A stretch of 64,000 nucleotides of DNA from Kribbella jiaozuonensis (GCF_005233875.1 NZ_SZPZ01000005.1:558001-622000); one strand, 5' to 3'. Positions 40,818-49,697 are shown, numbered from the stretch's first letter. Notes: generated by a model from the letters alone, not told the origin. Numbers and translations are program-made.

Positions 40818-41801
40818 CTAGCGCGATGTCCCTGGACTCTCTGAGTTCAGGGGCATTTTGGCGTTCTGGCGCGCAACCACCAGGACGACGGCTCCGGGGA
40901 GGGTGGCGACCAGGGCGAGCATGCCGTAGACGACGGCGACGGTGACGCCGGCTGCCGCGGTCAGGCCGATGGAGCTGAAGGCCCAGGCGGCGGCGCCTTC
41001 GCGGGGGCCCCAGCCGGCGATGTTTGTCGGGAGTGCCGAGGCGGTCAGGACGACCAGGGCCAGGGGTAGCAGCCGCGTCGGCGACACGTGAGCGCCGGTT
41101 GCTTGTACTGCGATCAGGAAGACAGTGGCGTGGCCGAGTACGGCGATGGTGGAGGCGAGCAGGATGCGTGGCCAGGCACGTGGCGCGAGGACCGCGTTGC
41201 GGAGGTCGCTGGTGAAGGCGCGTCCGATCCGCGAGGAGAGCCGACGTCCCTTCAAATAAAGGAGTACGGCGACGACCACGACCCCAACGGCGACCGCAGG
41301 AACAAAGGCGGGCGACAGTAGAGACAGCACGGCAGCTGTCAGCATGAGCTGCACGGCAAATCCCGACGTACGCTCCCACGCGACGGCTCGCAGGCTGCGG
41401 CCTACGTCGCCGACCTCGCGACCATGGCGTACGCCGCGGTGTACGTCGCCGACAACCCCGCCGGGCAGCGTGGCGTTGAGGAACTGGGATCGGTAGTACG
41501 CCGCCACCGCGGTCCGCAGCGGCAGCTCGACGCCGAGCCCGCGGGCGATGAGCCGCCACCGCCAGGCACAGCACAACGTGGTCACCGCGGTGATCGCGAG
41601 CGCGGCGGCGAGCGGCCAACCGGTCGTCAGCCGGAGCCCGTCCAGCAACGGGCCCGTGCCTACCCGCCAGACGAGAACGGCGAGGATCGCCGCGCCGCCC
41701 GCCAGGCGAGCCCAGGTCCAGATGCTTCGGCTGATGGCAGGCTCCGATCTCGCAGTACGGCCTCGTACCTGTAGCACGGCTCGCACCTGCTGCTGGTTCA
41801 T
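40818..41801 (-). CDS. Flippase-like membrane protein (UPF0104, LPG synthase TM domain)
   Basis: 327 residues, about eight spans, with an N-terminal hydrophilic 30 residues. Family landmarks: YRSQFLNATLPGGVVGDVHRG near residue 100, AWERTSGFAVQL, and LPTNIAGWGPREGAAAWAF in the second half, all conserved in the lysylphosphatidylglycerol synthase transmembrane/AglD-like family that moves or modifies lipids. The ATG overlaps the stop of the glycosyltransferase gene (ATGA), so both are co-translated. Likely moves a lipid-linked product of the neighbouring enzymes (inference). Confidence 0.85.
   Translation of the reverse strand: MNQQQVRAVLQVRGRTARSEPAISRSIWTWARLAGGAAILAVLVWRVGTGPLLDGLRLTTGWPLAAALAITAVTTLCCAWRWRLIARGLGVELPLRTAVAAYYRSQFLNATLPGGVVGDVHRGVRHGREVGDVGRSLRAVAWERTSGFAVQLMLTAAVLSLLSPAFVPAVAVGVVVVAVLLYLKGRRLSSRIGRAFTSDLRNAVLAPRAWPRILLASTIAVLGHATVFLIAVQATGAHVSPTRLLPLALVVLTASALPTNIAGWGPREGAAAWAFSSIGLTAAAGVTVAVVYGMLALVATLPGAVVLVVARQNAKMPLNSESPGTSR
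40826..40859 (+). terminator. msrA terminator within the end of the convergent gene
   Basis: Arms 40826-40839 and 40843-40856 pair at 12 of 14 positions with a three-base loop, followed by TTT. It lies inside the last codons of the flippase-like gene. Confidence 0.55.
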
Positions 41802-42823
41802 CCGCCGACTTCCGACAGCACGTCCGACAGCTCGCGTGAGGTCTGTGACCAGTCGGACAGCGTCAGGCGCCGCGCCCTGGCCGCCACCCGCAGCCGGTCG
41901 CGCTCAAGCGGATCCCCCAGCCACCGACGCAGCGCCTGCGCGAGAGCCTGTGGGTCGTCAGGCGCGACCAGCAGGCCCGGTCGACAGCCGTCACCCGTAT
42001 AGCCAAGGGCCTCCGGCACGCCGCCGACCTCCGTCGCCACAACCGGCAGCCCGCGCGCGAGCGCCTCGGTGACGACCATGCCGTAGGTCTCGGCCTGGGA
42101 CGCGAGCACCAATACATCCGCGGCTGCGTAGGCCCGCTCGAGTTCAACGCCCGTGAGCGGGCCGGTGAAGCACACCCGGTCGGCCAGCCCTAGTTCCTTG
42201 GCCTGCCGCCGCAGCCCGTCGGCGAACTCCGCCTCGAGGTCCAGTGCGCCGACGAAGTCACACCGCCAGGCCGGACCAACCACCATGGCCAGCGCATCGA
42301 GCAGGACGTCGGGCCTCTTGGTCCGGGTGATCGCCCCGACGCAGAGCAACCGCCCGCCGGACGGCGAACCGGCTGCCAGGTCGGCCACGTCAGCGCCCGG
42401 CCGAACGACGTACACGCGATCCTTCGGCAGCGCGTAGTGGTCGAGCACCCACTGCCGGGTCCAGTCGCTCGTGGCCACGATCGCGGATGCCGCCGACAGC
42501 GCGGCGAACTCGCGCGCCTCGTCCCGCGGCATGTGCAGGAGTACGACGAGCCGCAGCCGGTCGGCCGCCGGCTCCAGTACCTCGGGGACCACGGACGCGA
42601 TCAGGCCATCGACCAACACCAGTCCGCCCTCAGGGACCCGGGCCAGCGCCGCGCCCACGGCCGAGCGGGCCGCTGCGTCAGGCTGGGTCCATTGGCCGGC
42701 CACGGCATGCTCGTGGACCGACCAGCCGAGTGCCCTGAGCCCGTCAGAGACGCGCCGGTCGTAGACGTTGCCACCGCTCGGCCGCCGCGGGTCGTCGATA
42801 CCCTCCGGGACCAGAAAGTGCAC
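41798..42823 (-). CDS. GT4-family glycosyltransferase
   Basis: 341 residues, GT-B fold. N-terminal domain starts HFLVPEGIDDPRRPSGGNVYD; the nucleotide-sugar binding half has GAITRTKRPDVLLDAL, ADVLVLASQAETYGMVVTEA with the EX7E-type glutamates, and GLPVVATEVGGVPEAL. Cytoplasmic enzyme, donor unknown. GTG 42823 selected by AGGAGAAGGAG six bases upstream. Divergent from the phosphatidyltransferase-sulfatase fusion; together with the flippase-like protein this forms a small glycolipid or phosphoglycan locus. Confidence 0.88.
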   Translation of the reverse strand: MHFLVPEGIDDPRRPSGGNVYDRRVSDGLRALGWSVHEHAVAGQWTQPDAAARSAVGAALARVPEGGLVLVDGLIASVVPEVLEPAADRLRLVVLLHMPRDEAREFAALSAASAIVATSDWTRQWVLDHYALPKDRVYVVRPGADVADLAAGSPSGGRLLCVGAITRTKRPDVLLDALAMVVGPAWRCDFVGALDLEAEFADGLRRQAKELGLADRVCFTGPLTGVELERAYAAADVLVLASQAETYGMVVTEALARGLPVVATEVGGVPEALGYTGDGCRPGLLVAPDDPQALAQALRRWLGDPLERDRLRVAARARRLTLSDWSQTSRELSDVLSEVGG

Positions 42824-42904
42824 GTCGGTCTCCTTCTCCTGGTCGGCTGAACCGGTGCGAGGCTGTTCTCGTATGACTGTCGTACCCGTAGCTACGGAGG
42901 CACT

Positions 42905-45205
42905 GTGCGTCTGGTTCAGGGTCGAGTGCGCCGCCACATCCGGACCGGCCCGCTCGTCGGCTTCGCCGGTGTGCTCGTGCTCCTCGGCGTACTCGCAGCC
43001 GTCACCGGCCTCGACGTCGCCGGCTGGGTGACCGGTGTCGTCTGCGGAGCCGGCCTTGCCACGCTGCTCACCCGCGCCATGGCGCATCAGCGTCGTGACA
43101 GGCTCGGCCCCGCGGACAGGGTGACACTGACTCGCGCGGTCCTCGCCTGCGGGGTCGCGGCACTCACGGCGGACTCGTTCGGCGGCGAGTCGCCGGTGGC
43201 GGTCCTCGTGACGCTCGCGACGGTCGGGCTGTTCCTCGACGGCGTGGACGGGAAGGTCGCTCGGCGTACCGGCACCGTGTCGGCGTTCGGCGCGCGCTTC
43301 GACATGGAGGTCGACGCCTTCCTGATCATGGTCCTGAGCGTGTACGTCGGCCGTACGGCGGGCTGGTGGGTGCTTGTCATCGGTGCGGCCCGCTATCTGT
43401 TCGTGGCGGCCAGTTGGGCGTTGCCGTGGCTGCAAGCGTCGCTCCCGCCGCGCTACTGGGCCAAGGTGGTCGCCGCGATCCAGGGCATCACCCTGACACT
43501 CGTGGCGACCGGCGTACTGCCCAAGGCCGTGGCCACCGTGGTGTTGCTGATCGCGCTGGCGCTGCTGTGCGAGTCGTTCGGCCGCCAGATCTGGAAGCTG
43601 TGGCGCAAGGCCGGAAGTCCGCCCGGTACTCGCGCGGCCGTGGCGTCGACGCTGGCGGTGCTGCTGCTGTGGGCTGCGCTTCTCCTACCTGACCACACCG
43701 CCAGCCTGTCGCCGGCCGCGTTCCTCCGGATCCCGCTCGAGGGCCTGGTGTTCGTCGTACTCGTCTGCCTACTGCCGTCGAGGCTCGGGCGGATCCTCGC
43801 GGTGATCGGCGGTGTTCTCGTCGGGGTGCTGCTGGTGCTGCGGCTGCTCGACAGGGGCTTCTACTTCGCCTTCGACCGCGGGTTCCATCCCGTGTACGAC
43901 GCGGCGTACGTCGGATCCGCGTTCGGCCTGCTCGGCGACTCGATCGGCCGCGTCGGCGCCGTAGCAGTCTTCATCGGGGTCGGACTCCTCTGCCTGGCCC
44001 TGCTCGCCCTGCTGCCGCTGTCGGCCGTGCGGGTGACCCGGCTCGTGGCGAGACACCGGCGGCCGACGCTGCGGATCGTCGCCGTACTCGCGGTGATCTC
44101 GCTCGTGCCCGCGCTGACCGGCGTCGGGCCGCAGCCCGTACGACGGATCCCCTCGGCCTCCGCGGCTCGGCTCGCCACGCAGGTCGGTGAGGACGTCCGG
44201 GACCAGCGGGAGTTCGAACGGGCGCTCAAGGAGGATCCGTTCCGCGCCACCCCGGGCAACGAGTTGCTGACCGGCCTGAAAGGGAAGGACGTGCTCCTGG
44301 TCTTCGTCGAGAGCTACGGACGTACGGCGCTCGACTCGCCTGTCGTCGGGTCCGCGCTCGAGGCCGGGGACCGGCGGCTGCAGCGGGCCGGTTTCTCCTC
44401 GCGCAGCGGCTTCCTCACCTCGCCGACGTTCGGCGGCATCAGCTGGCTGGCGCACTCCACGCTGCAGTCCGGGCTGTGGGTGAACAACCAGCAGCGGTAC
44501 GACCACCTCGTCACGCTGGACCGGGTCACCCTTGCCGACGCGTTCGGTCGCGCCGGCTGGCGGACGGTCGCCGACGTACCGTCCAACGACAAGGACTGGT
44601 CGGTGGCGAAGACGTACTACCACTACGACACGGTCTACGACCGCCGGAACGTCGGGTACGCCGGGCCGCCGTTCAGCTACGCGTCGATGCCTGACCAGTA
44701 CACGCTGGCCGCGTTCCAGCGGCTGGAGCTGGACAAGCCGAACCGCGCGCCCGTCATGGCCGAGCTCGACCTGGTCTCCAGCCACACGCCCTGGGCACCG
44801 CTCCCCCGGATGGTCGACTGGAGCCAGGTGGGCGACGGCTCGGTCTTCAACCCGATGCCGGCCGAGGGCGACTCGCCAGAAGACGTATGGCGGCAGCCGA
44901 ACCAGGTCAAGGCCGCATACGACCAGTCGATCGCCTACTCGCTAGACGCGCTGAGCTCGTTCGTCCAGCAGGTCCACGACCCCAACCTGGTCCTTGTCGT
45001 CCTCGGCGACCACCAACCGGCCAGCATCGTCTCAGGCAACGGCGCAAGCCACGACGTACCCATCAGCATCATCGCCGCCGACCCAACCGTCACAAACCGA
45101 GCAGCAACCTGGGGCTGGCAAACCGGTCTCCGGCCGACCGCCACCGCCCCGGTCTGGCCGATGGACACCTTCCGAGACCGCTTCCTCACCACCTACGGTG
45201 GGTAG
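42905..45205 (+). CDS. CDP-alcohol phosphatidyltransferase fused to a sulfatase-type domain
   Basis: 766 residues. Residues about 70-235: CDP-alcohol phosphatidyltransferase with the complete motif (DGVDGKVARRTG, then GARFDMEVD), so it should join a CDP-linked lipid head to an alcohol. Further membrane spans to about residue 400. Residues about 455-760: alkaline-phosphatase/sulfatase superfamily domain, outside the membrane, with metal-site elements LLVFVESYGRTA and VLGDHQPA, similar in layout to LtaS-type phosphoglycerol transferases. One chain thus combines head-group synthesis and head-group transfer or hydrolysis. GTG 42905. Divergent from GT4 and flippase-like genes. Confidence 0.85.
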   Translation: MRLVQGRVRRHIRTGPLVGFAGVLVLLGVLAAVTGLDVAGWVTGVVCGAGLATLLTRAMAHQRRDRLGPADRVTLTRAVLACGVAALTADSFGGESPVAVLVTLATVGLFLDGVDGKVARRTGTVSAFGARFDMEVDAFLIMVLSVYVGRTAGWWVLVIGAARYLFVAASWALPWLQASLPPRYWAKVVAAIQGITLTLVATGVLPKAVATVVLLIALALLCESFGRQIWKLWRKAGSPPGTRAAVASTLAVLLLWAALLLPDHTASLSPAAFLRIPLEGLVFVVLVCLLPSRLGRILAVIGGVLVGVLLVLRLLDRGFYFAFDRGFHPVYDAAYVGSAFGLLGDSIGRVGAVAVFIGVGLLCLALLALLPLSAVRVTRLVARHRRPTLRIVAVLAVISLVPALTGVGPQPVRRIPSASAARLATQVGEDVRDQREFERALKEDPFRATPGNELLTGLKGKDVLLVFVESYGRTALDSPVVGSALEAGDRRLQRAGFSSRSGFLTSPTFGGISWLAHSTLQSGLWVNNQQRYDHLVTLDRVTLADAFGRAGWRTVADVPSNDKDWSVAKTYYHYDTVYDRRNVGYAGPPFSYASMPDQYTLAAFQRLELDKPNRAPVMAELDLVSSHTPWAPLPRMVDWSQVGDGSVFNPMPAEGDSPEDVWRQPNQVKAAYDQSIAYSLDALSSFVQQVHDPNLVLVVLGDHQPASIVSGNGASHDVPISIIAADPTVTNRAATWGWQTGLRPTATAPVWPMDTFRDRFLTTYGG

Positions 45206-45209
45206 CCCG

Positions 45210-45689
45210 TTACTTGCCCGGGTCGAGTTGTTGCGCCAGGTATTGCTGGAGGCCGATGCGTTCGATGGCGTCGAGTTGGCTTTCGAACCAGTCGACGTGT
45301 TTTTCCTCGTCGCGGACCATTTCCTCGAAGACGGCCGCGGAGCCGTGGTCGCCGACGTCGTGGCATTCCTTGGCGGCGGCGTTGAACTGAGCGACCGCGG
45401 CGAGCTCGCCGTCGAGGCCGAGGCGGAGCATCTCCTGGGCGTCCTCGCCGACGGAGATGGCGCCCAGCTTCTGCAGGTTCGGGTGGCCGTCGAACAGCAG
45501 GATCCGGCTGATCAGCGCGTCGGCGTCCTTCATCTCGTCGATGGACAGGTCGTAGAACGCCTTGCCCAGCCGGCCGAATCCCCAGTTGTCGAGCATCCTG
45601 GCTTCCAGGAAGTACCCGTTGATGACCGTCAACTCGAGCGTGAGCGCTTCGTTGAGCAGTACGACGACGCGTGGGCTAACCGGCTGCAC
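45210..45689 (-). CDS. bfr: Bacterioferritin with an unusual ferroxidase site
   Basis: 159 residues, the normal Bfr length. The haem-binding Met is present (DEMKDAD, Met53, equal to E. coli Met52), as are diiron Glu19, Glu52 and the Glu/His pair in RDEEKHVDW. But the position of the diiron ligand His54 of E. coli Bfr is Asp55 here, and the usual INQYFLHARM reads INGYFLEARM. Iron storage would still be expected; oxidation kinetics may differ. GTG 45689 is set by GGAGG six bases upstream and lies inside bfd, with which it is translationally coupled. Confidence 0.92.
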   Translation of the reverse strand: MQPVSPRVVVLLNEALTLELTVINGYFLEARMLDNWGFGRLGKAFYDLSIDEMKDADALISRILLFDGHPNLQKLGAISVGEDAQEMLRLGLDGELAAVAQFNAAAKECHDVGDHGSAAVFEEMVRDEEKHVDWFESQLDAIERIGLQQYLAQQLDPGK

Positions 45690-45885
45690 CTGCCACCTCC
45701 GTGATTGAGGCTGCCGAGACCGACCTCCCATGCTGGCACAACAACCGCTTCACCGAGAAGACACAACCGCCACAGTTTCGTCCCGCTCCGGTCGCACCGC
45801 ACACCTGCGCGACCGTCCGCGCGCCGTTGTCGATACTCCGACGGACGTCGCGGTCGGTAACGACCTCACAGTGGCAGACGATCAC
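45676..45885 (-). CDS. bfd: Bacterioferritin-associated ferredoxin
   Basis: 69 residues with the four [2Fe-2S] cysteines in the Bfd pattern: CHC at 4 and 6, and CGGC at 38 and 41. It passes electrons to Bfr haem to release stored iron. GTG 45885 starts immediately after an iron-box-like palindrome and no ribosome site is seen, so a leaderless mRNA is likely. The gene overlaps bfr by 14 bases. Confidence 0.92.
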   Translation of the reverse strand: MIVCHCEVVTDRDVRRSIDNGARTVAQVCGATGAGRNCGGCVFSVKRLLCQHGRSVSAASITEVAGAAG

Positions 45886-45904
45886 ACAGGTGAGGCTACC
45901 CTCA
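45886..45904 (-). promoter_or_regulatory. IdeR/DtxR-like iron box at the bfd promoter
   Basis: The 19-base site ACAGGTGAGGCTACCCTCA matches the DtxR/IdeR consensus TTAGGTTAGGCTAACCTAA at 14 of 19 positions. On the coding strand it contains TAGCCT, which would be a -10 placed correctly for initiation at GTG 45885. In mycobacteria IdeR activates bacterioferritin genes when iron is plentiful, but an upstream site is used there; here the overlap with the -10 argues for repression. Confidence 0.6.
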
Positions 45905-45973
45905 CTTACCAGTCCTAGTCATGGTCGTGTCCGTCACACGGTCAGAAGCAGGGGGCTCGGCGGGTGGTGCCCT

Positions 45974-46639
45974 CTACAGCTGTCGGGTGTTCTTCTCGCG
46001 GTGTTTGCCTACGTAGGGCTTTGCGGGTGGGGATTTGTGGATGGATCGGTTGGGGGTCGCGAGGCCGGTGGTGATCGCGCGGGCTATGTCGAGATCTACG
46101 GGAGCGGCCGGCGTGGTGGTGGGGAGTGACGGGCTGGGGACGATGGGGGCGGTGAAGCGGGGTTCTACGACGGTTTCCAGGGCTACGGTTCGGCGGAAGC
46201 TGTCGGCGAGGATGCCGAGGGTGGCTGCATCCGCGGTGCCGGTCAGATGAGGGTCGTGGGAGGCACGGCGTAGTACCTGGGACGCGGCCAGGAGGTTGCT
46301 CAGTTGTTGCGTGTGTTCTCGGCGGGGGCGCCAACGGTGGGACTGGCAGCGGGTGGCGGCTGTTTCCAGTTCGGCGGCGACGTCGAGCATCGTGTGGGCG
46401 AGACTGCGGAGCGAAGGATCGTTGGCCTTCCAAACGTTCAGTGCGACGTCGCGCAGTTTGTCGCGGGTCTTGTCCAGGTACGCCGCGAGCTTGCGCAGCC
46501 GTCGCCGGTCGCGGACCCAGCGGCGTACCAGGACCGCGACCTCCCACACCGCGCAGCCGGCGGCACCGATCAAGGCGCCCTCGGCAACGAAACCACCGAT
46601 CACCGCACCATCTTGGCTGCCCGGACGCGCCCGATCCAC
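45974..46639 (-). CDS. Hypothetical protein with one N-terminal membrane span
   Basis: 221 residues, no recognised family. A hydrophobic stretch at about 14-38 (VAEGALIGAAGCAVWEVAVLV) is followed by a strongly basic helix (RRWVRDRRRLRKLAAYLDKT) and further helices to about residue 145, then a Pro/Thr-rich disordered end. Starts 15 bases after the heparinase-like gene and is probably co-transcribed with it. The exact start is uncertain: GTG 46639 or a later GTG within the hydrophobic stretch. Confidence 0.55.
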   Translation of the reverse strand: MDRARPGSQDGAVIGGFVAEGALIGAAGCAVWEVAVLVRRWVRDRRRLRKLAAYLDKTRDKLRDVALNVWKANDPSLRSLAHTMLDVAAELETAATRCQSHRWRPRREHTQQLSNLLAASQVLRRASHDPHLTGTADAATLGILADSFRRTVALETVVEPRFTAPIVPSPSLPTTTPAAPVDLDIARAITTGLATPNRSIHKSPPAKPYVGKHREKNTRQL

Positions 46640-46654
46640 CTTTCTCGCAAGGCG

Positions 46655-48595
46655 CTAACGGACGCGGTAGAGGGAACCACCGCCGGAGATGGCGATGCTG
46701 GTGGCCTTGCCGCCGACGTTGAGGTTGACGATGAAGGTCGTGCCGGACTGGCGGACGCTGTAGGTGACCGTGCCGGTGGAGCGGACCGGGACGACGAAGG
46801 ACAGGATCGACGCGGTCGTGCCGGAGCGGGCCAGCATCAGGGTCGGGGCGGACTTGCGGGCGTAGCTGGTCGGGTACACCCAGCCCTGGATCGGGTTGGT
46901 CTGCGCCTGCTTGAGCAGGATCGCGCCGGCCGGAAGGGCCTGCTTGTACGGGATCTGGAACAGGATCGTCTTCGTCGTGTCGCCGGGCGCGGCAGCGATC
47001 GCGGTGGTGCGTGAGTACACGCTCGCCCTCTGATCCGACGGCAGATGCCACAACGTCTGGAACGCCTGCGCGGTCCTCGCCGACGCACGGTCCCACGTGA
47101 CAAGCATATCGGGGTCCTTCAGCACCAGGACCGAGCGGACGCGACTGATCCCACTCCCCGGCGCATCGCTCAACACATAGGACTCGGCGTTCGTCTTCAC
47201 CGATGACGCGGTCAGCCGGGTCGTCGGATTGAGGTACGTCGAAAGCGGCGTCGTCATGTCACTGTGCGCACCAGGACTCACGACCCACGTGCGATAAGCG
47301 CCGGCGTTGTACGCCGCATACCCGCCGTCGACGATGATGTCCCGCCCGCGCGCCGTGTACGTGATGCTCGTGTGGTCGAAGTGCCCGTGGAACGCCCGCG
47401 GCGGTCCGAACCTGATGCTGTACGACGACTCGCCCGTGAACCCACGTGCTGCGTCGGTCCCCCACCCGGTCCGCCCGAACACGTACCCGGCCGAGTAGAT
47501 CCCGACCCGCCACGGCGGCGCCACCCCGTCGGCGCCGAACGAGCCGGCGTACTCCAACGGCGTACCCACCCACGGGTACGTCGACTGCACCTCGGTGTCG
47601 CCGAGTTGATGCAGCTTGCCGAGCGAATTCGTTGCCAAGGTCAAGAACTTCGCCAGCAACCCACGCCGCGTCGAGATCGTCGTACCGGGATCGACGCCGC
47701 AGTTCTGCATCACGGCGATCGCGCGGCCCCAGAGCGAGTAGTTGAACGACGCGTACCCGGTCGACTGTTCGTTGGTCGCACCCTGGGAATCGATCGAGGT
47801 CGTGATCCCGGCCGCAAACCGTTGCTGGGCAAGGTTTCTGTAGTCGGCGCGGCCGAGCGTGCAGCCCACGCCGAACAGCGCGATACTCTCGTCGGTCCCG
47901 TGGTTCCACGCGCCGCTCCAGTAGTTCGTCAGGAACCGCGCGTGACTCAGCAACGCCGTGTCCAGCCAGGCGTACCGGGTCGGCAGCGTGGTCACCTGCA
48001 GCCCGGACAGGATCGCCTGCCGCAGACAGAGGAGCACGTTCGTCCGGTGCATGGTGGACTCCCACGCACCGACATTGCCCTTCCACGAGTACGGGTTGTC
48101 GCGGTACCAGTCGTACGCGATCGTGTTGACCCGCGTCAGCGCAGTGAGGTCACCCTGGCCGGCCGCGACGATGCCCTGCCCGAGCCAGCGCAGCGAGTGG
48201 AACCACATGTACCAACTGGCGTTCTTGTACGGGTTCGACGCCCAGTTGATGTTGCCGCCGCCGTTACCGACCTTGTACGCCGCGTACGGTCCCCACTGGA
48301 ACTTGTCGGCGTACAGGTTCGCCACCGGGTTCGTCCGCTCGATCCCGCTGAACCCCGGGCACGCGTAGTACGGCGCGGCGAGCGACTGGATCTTGTTCTG
48401 CCCGATATCCGTGGCCGGCGCGGCAGTCGCCGGTACGACGTTACTTGCCCCAGGCACGAATTGCGCCTCGAGCGGATCGTCCGGTCCGGGGACGATCTGG
48501 ATCCCCGGCGTACGTGTCTCCCCTGTTGCCGTTCCGGCACCCAGCGCCAGAACGGCGATCCCCACGGCCATTGCGGCCAGCCCCTTGAATCGCAT
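46655..48595 (-). CDS. Secreted heparinase II/III-like polysaccharide lyase
   Basis: 646 residues. Signal peptide at 1-26 (LAAMAVGIAVLALGAGTATG). Residues about 60-390 look like the (alpha/alpha) toroid of alginate and heparin lyases, with WYMWFHSLRWLGQGIVAAG, and NHGTDESIALFGVGC holding candidate catalytic Asn/His. The C-terminal part has the heparinase II/III beta-sandwich signature GPPRAFHGHFDHTSITYTAR followed by GRDIIVDGGY. Probably degrades an acidic polysaccharide outside the cell. ATG 48595 follows GGAGAGG. Co-transcribed with the membrane protein downstream. Confidence 0.85.
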   Translation of the reverse strand: MRFKGLAAMAVGIAVLALGAGTATGETRTPGIQIVPGPDDPLEAQFVPGASNVVPATAAPATDIGQNKIQSLAAPYYACPGFSGIERTNPVANLYADKFQWGPYAAYKVGNGGGNINWASNPYKNASWYMWFHSLRWLGQGIVAAGQGDLTALTRVNTIAYDWYRDNPYSWKGNVGAWESTMHRTNVLLCLRQAILSGLQVTTLPTRYAWLDTALLSHARFLTNYWSGAWNHGTDESIALFGVGCTLGRADYRNLAQQRFAAGITTSIDSQGATNEQSTGYASFNYSLWGRAIAVMQNCGVDPGTTISTRRGLLAKFLTLATNSLGKLHQLGDTEVQSTYPWVGTPLEYAGSFGADGVAPPWRVGIYSAGYVFGRTGWGTDAARGFTGESSYSIRFGPPRAFHGHFDHTSITYTARGRDIIVDGGYAAYNAGAYRTWVVSPGAHSDMTTPLSTYLNPTTRLTASSVKTNAESYVLSDAPGSGISRVRSVLVLKDPDMLVTWDRASARTAQAFQTLWHLPSDQRASVYSRTTAIAAAPGDTTKTILFQIPYKQALPAGAILLKQAQTNPIQGWVYPTSYARKSAPTLMLARSGTTASILSFVVPVRSTGTVTYSVRQSGTTFIVNLNVGGKATSIAISGGGSLYRVR

Positions 48596-48731
48596 GATGT
48601 TGCACCTCTCCCCTTACCTGCCTTGATGCGACCGCGGTCCGGAATGTTTCGAATCCGCAGTCGGATCGGCGGGTCGCCGTTCGTTGGGAAGGTGGAGAGT
48701 GGCCGTGGGGGTCGCTCACAAAGGAGGAGAA

Positions 48732-49103
48732 ATGGCCGAGTACCTCATCGCGTTCAACGCGGAATGGACGCCGGACGCCACGTTCGAGCAGATGCAGGTG
48801 AAGTCGAGGAACGTCCGCGCGCTGGTGGACGAGATGAAGGCCGCCGGGGTGCTGATCTTCACCGGCGGCCTGGACGACGACGCACCCGTGTTCAGCGTCG
48901 ACGCATCCAGCGGTACGCCGCTGTTCACCGACGGCCCGTACGTCGAGTCGAAGGAACACCTCGGCGGATTCGCGGTCGTGGACGTCGCCGACGAGCAGGC
49001 GGCGCGGCTGTGGGCGGGCAAGATCGCGGTCGCCTGTGACTGGCCGCAGGAGGTGCGGCGCTTCCAGGTCCCGGGCAGGTACTCAGGCGACCGCGCGAGC
49101 TGA
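48732..49103 (+). CDS. YCII-related (DGPF) domain protein
   Basis: 123 residues. MAEYLIAFNAEW start and the family motif FTDGPYVESKEHLGGFAVVD identify the YCII/DGPF group, dimeric alpha-beta barrel proteins often encoded with ECF sigma factors; none is adjacent. Strong ribosome site AAGGAGGAG just before ATG 48732. Function unknown. Confidence 0.85.
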   Translation: MAEYLIAFNAEWTPDATFEQMQVKSRNVRALVDEMKAAGVLIFTGGLDDDAPVFSVDASSGTPLFTDGPYVESKEHLGGFAVVDVADEQAARLWAGKIAVACDWPQEVRRFQVPGRYSGDRAS

Positions 49104-49111
49104 GCCGGGAT

Positions 49112-49624
49112 TCAGCCCATCGACTTCTGGCCGTCGATCGTTTCGCGGATGATGTCGGCGTGGCCGGCGTGCTGGGCGGTCTCGGCGGTGATGTGGAGGA
49201 AGACGCGGCGGACGGACCAGAAGACGCCCGGCGGCTGCCACGGCGCGGCCGGCAGCTCGTACGACGTGTCGAGGTCGAGCGTGCGGACCAGGTCGTCGGT
49301 GGCGGCGGCGATCTTCTCGTACTCCGCGAGTACGTCGGCCAGCGTCTCGCCCTCGACCAGCCGGAACTGGTTCTCCCACGCCGCGATCACCTCGGGCGTG
49401 AACTCCGTCGGCGTCGCCTCCCCCTTGCCCTGGGCGAACTCGGCCCAGTGCTGCTCGACCGACGCCACGTGCTTGATCAGCCCGCCGATCGTCAGCTCGC
49501 TGACCGTACTGCGGGTGCTCGCCTGCTCGTCGGTGAGTCCCTGCGCGGTGTGGCGCAGGAAGTACCGGTGCTTGGCCAGGAAGTCGAGGATGTCGTGCCG
49601 CTCACCGCTCTGGTTCGTCGTCAT
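49112..49624 (-). CDS. DinB-family protein (DUF664 type)
   Basis: 170 residues, four-helix DinB fold. Three metal-binding His are visible: IKHVASVEQHW near residue 50, and FLHITAETAQHAGHAD near residue 145. The DUF664/mycothiol maleylpyruvate isomerase-like branch of DinB proteins acts as thiol-dependent transferases in mycothiol producers, consistent with mca in this genome. Substrate unknown. Convergent with the YCII gene. Confidence 0.85.
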   Translation of the reverse strand: MTTNQSGERHDILDFLAKHRYFLRHTAQGLTDEQASTRSTVSELTIGGLIKHVASVEQHWAEFAQGKGEATPTEFTPEVIAAWENQFRLVEGETLADVLAEYEKIAAATDDLVRTLDLDTSYELPAAPWQPPGVFWSVRRVFLHITAETAQHAGHADIIRETIDGQKSMG

Positions 49625-49697
49625 ACTCCGAGCCTAGAAGCAGAAGCGGACAGGTACTGACCTCTATCCGACGAAGAGGTCAGTACCTGCACAGGGA

